Shown here: positions 63,264 to 64,000 of the stretch, piece after piece
Numbering within the stretch: the stretch's first letter is position 1
Layout of the letters: every line of letters starts with the position of its first letter
Source of the DNA: Athripsodes cinereus
Taxonomy: Eukaryota; Arthropoda; Insecta; Trichoptera; Leptoceridae
Reading direction: 5' to 3'
NCBI GenBank assembly: GCA_947579605.1
Contig: OX388325.1
Location: forward strand, 6,071,572 to 6,135,571
Length of the DNA stretch: 64,000 bases
Notes under the pieces: model-generated
What the model saw: the letters and a program-made list of their open reading frames with translations, nothing else
Database searches by the model: none
Told to the model about the DNA's origin: nothing
Program-made: the position numbers and the translations under genes

Positions 63264-64000
63264 CTGAAAAAACATAATCATTTATTTTTTCTTGCCGCAC
63301 TTTTTTGCAGTAATTTTTGTTCAATAATAAATATTTAATAAATAAAATTCTCGTGTCACGGTGTTTGTTATCATACTCTTCCAAAACGGCTGGACTGATT
63401 TTGATGAAATTTTGTGTGCTCATCGGGTAGGTCTGAGAATCGGCCAAAATTAATTTATCATACCCCTAAAAATTAAGGGTGGTCCACCCCAATTTTTTAT
63501 TTATATTTTTTTATGGTGAGGCATTAAAAAATACATACAAACCTGAATTTTCTCCTTTCTACCATCAACCCCTATTTTTTAATAGTGATATTAGTAAATG
63601 GCATAATGTATATGGCGAAACAATGTTTGCCGGGTCGGCTAATTTATTTTATAAATGTTAGATAAATTGAAACGAGCGTTTTGTTCCACTATAGATTAAA
63701 TATATAAAATTGTGTAAACAAAAAATACTTGTTTTTTTTTAACAATTCAGTAATTTGTAGCAACGGCATTTTGCACATTATGCACTAATTATTTGTAAGC
63801 TTTAAATTTCTTTATAAAATACTGGCAATAAAAGAGATGCAACGAGTATTCGGCAACTATTCGGTATTCTGCCTATTTGGCAACATTTTTACTATTCGGC
63901 CGAATACCGAATATTTAGTTTATTATTCGATATTCTGCCGAATAGTTTAAATGTAAAACTGGATAGAACTAATAGCTTGTAGATTTTTGCTTTTTCATTG
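63264..64000 (-). other. Cyclophilin gene intron with Helitron and repeat relics
   Basis: No further exon of the gene is visible to the window end. It contains the Helitron at 63331-63642 and, at about 63840-63960, a patch of inverted 'attcggccgaat'-type repeats that may be part of another element. Confidence 0.6.
63331..63642 (+). mobile_element. Non-autonomous Helitron, family A, in the cyclophilin intron
   Basis: 'aaattctcgtgtcacggtgt' ... 'gtttgccgggtcggctaa|t'. The 5' end is worn (expected TCTAATATAT) and the 3' end is CTAA (CTRR). The body shows the intact TTAA at about 63472-63475 that was the target of the piggyBac-like MITE in the 18627 copy. Confidence 0.8.

Overview
The window is AT-rich eukaryotic DNA with split genes, GT-AG introns and a very dense, nested load of transposable elements. 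The protein families and repeat types (Helitrons ending CTAG|T, tRNA-headed SINEs, RTE-like LINEs with microsatellite tails, Mag-like Ty3 elements) point to an insect, most likely a moth or butterfly. That placement comes from recall of such repeats, not from a search.

Three host genes are supported. (1) 640-853, minus: first coding exon of nucleoside diphosphate kinase (awd/NME); the rest lies off the left edge. (2) 3394-44726, plus: a complete six-coding-exon gene for the ESCRT-I subunit MVB12, with MABP domain and C-terminal UMA segment. All splice phases agree, giving 358 aa. Its first coding intron is about 36.9 kb and is largely transposons. (3) 62927-63263, minus: last coding exon of a PPIL1-type cyclophilin; its upstream exons lie off the right edge. 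awd and Mvb12 are divergent, sharing the region around 0.9-2.2 kb.

The 36.9-kb Mvb12 intron holds, in order: RTE-like LINE tails; a foldback element; a 4.9-kb hAT transposon (8-bp target duplication) with a broken transposase and a nested LTR-type insertion; a THAP-encoding P-element-like transposon; a TA-flanked MITE; Helitrons, one carrying two nested MITEs with clean TTA and TTAA duplications; a 42-bp minisatellite; a Buster-like hAT; three copies of a TWA-duplicating Harbinger-like element; a 3.8-kb Ty3 retrotransposon with identical LTRs that lacks integrase; and several SINE and LINE tails.

Between Mvb12 and the cyclophilin (44.7-62.9 kb) lie a CR1-like LINE end, a hAT MITE, a 31-bp tandem repeat and, at 50.2-59.4 kb, a stack of insertions. 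The base layer is the decayed coding region of a transposase-like gene I cannot name. Its first ~215 bp match the termini of the MITE at 13.8-14.2 kb, which ties gene and terminal repeats together. A LINE fragment (minus) and a LINE-SINE chimera (plus) inserted into it, and a second Ty3 element (minus, lacking RT/RNase H but keeping an integrase remnant) inserted into the LINE. A Pogo-like MITE and a large foldback element follow.

Most boundaries are set by target-site duplications read directly from the sequence. No searches or alignments were run; superfamily names rest on motifs, terminal repeats and duplication lengths.
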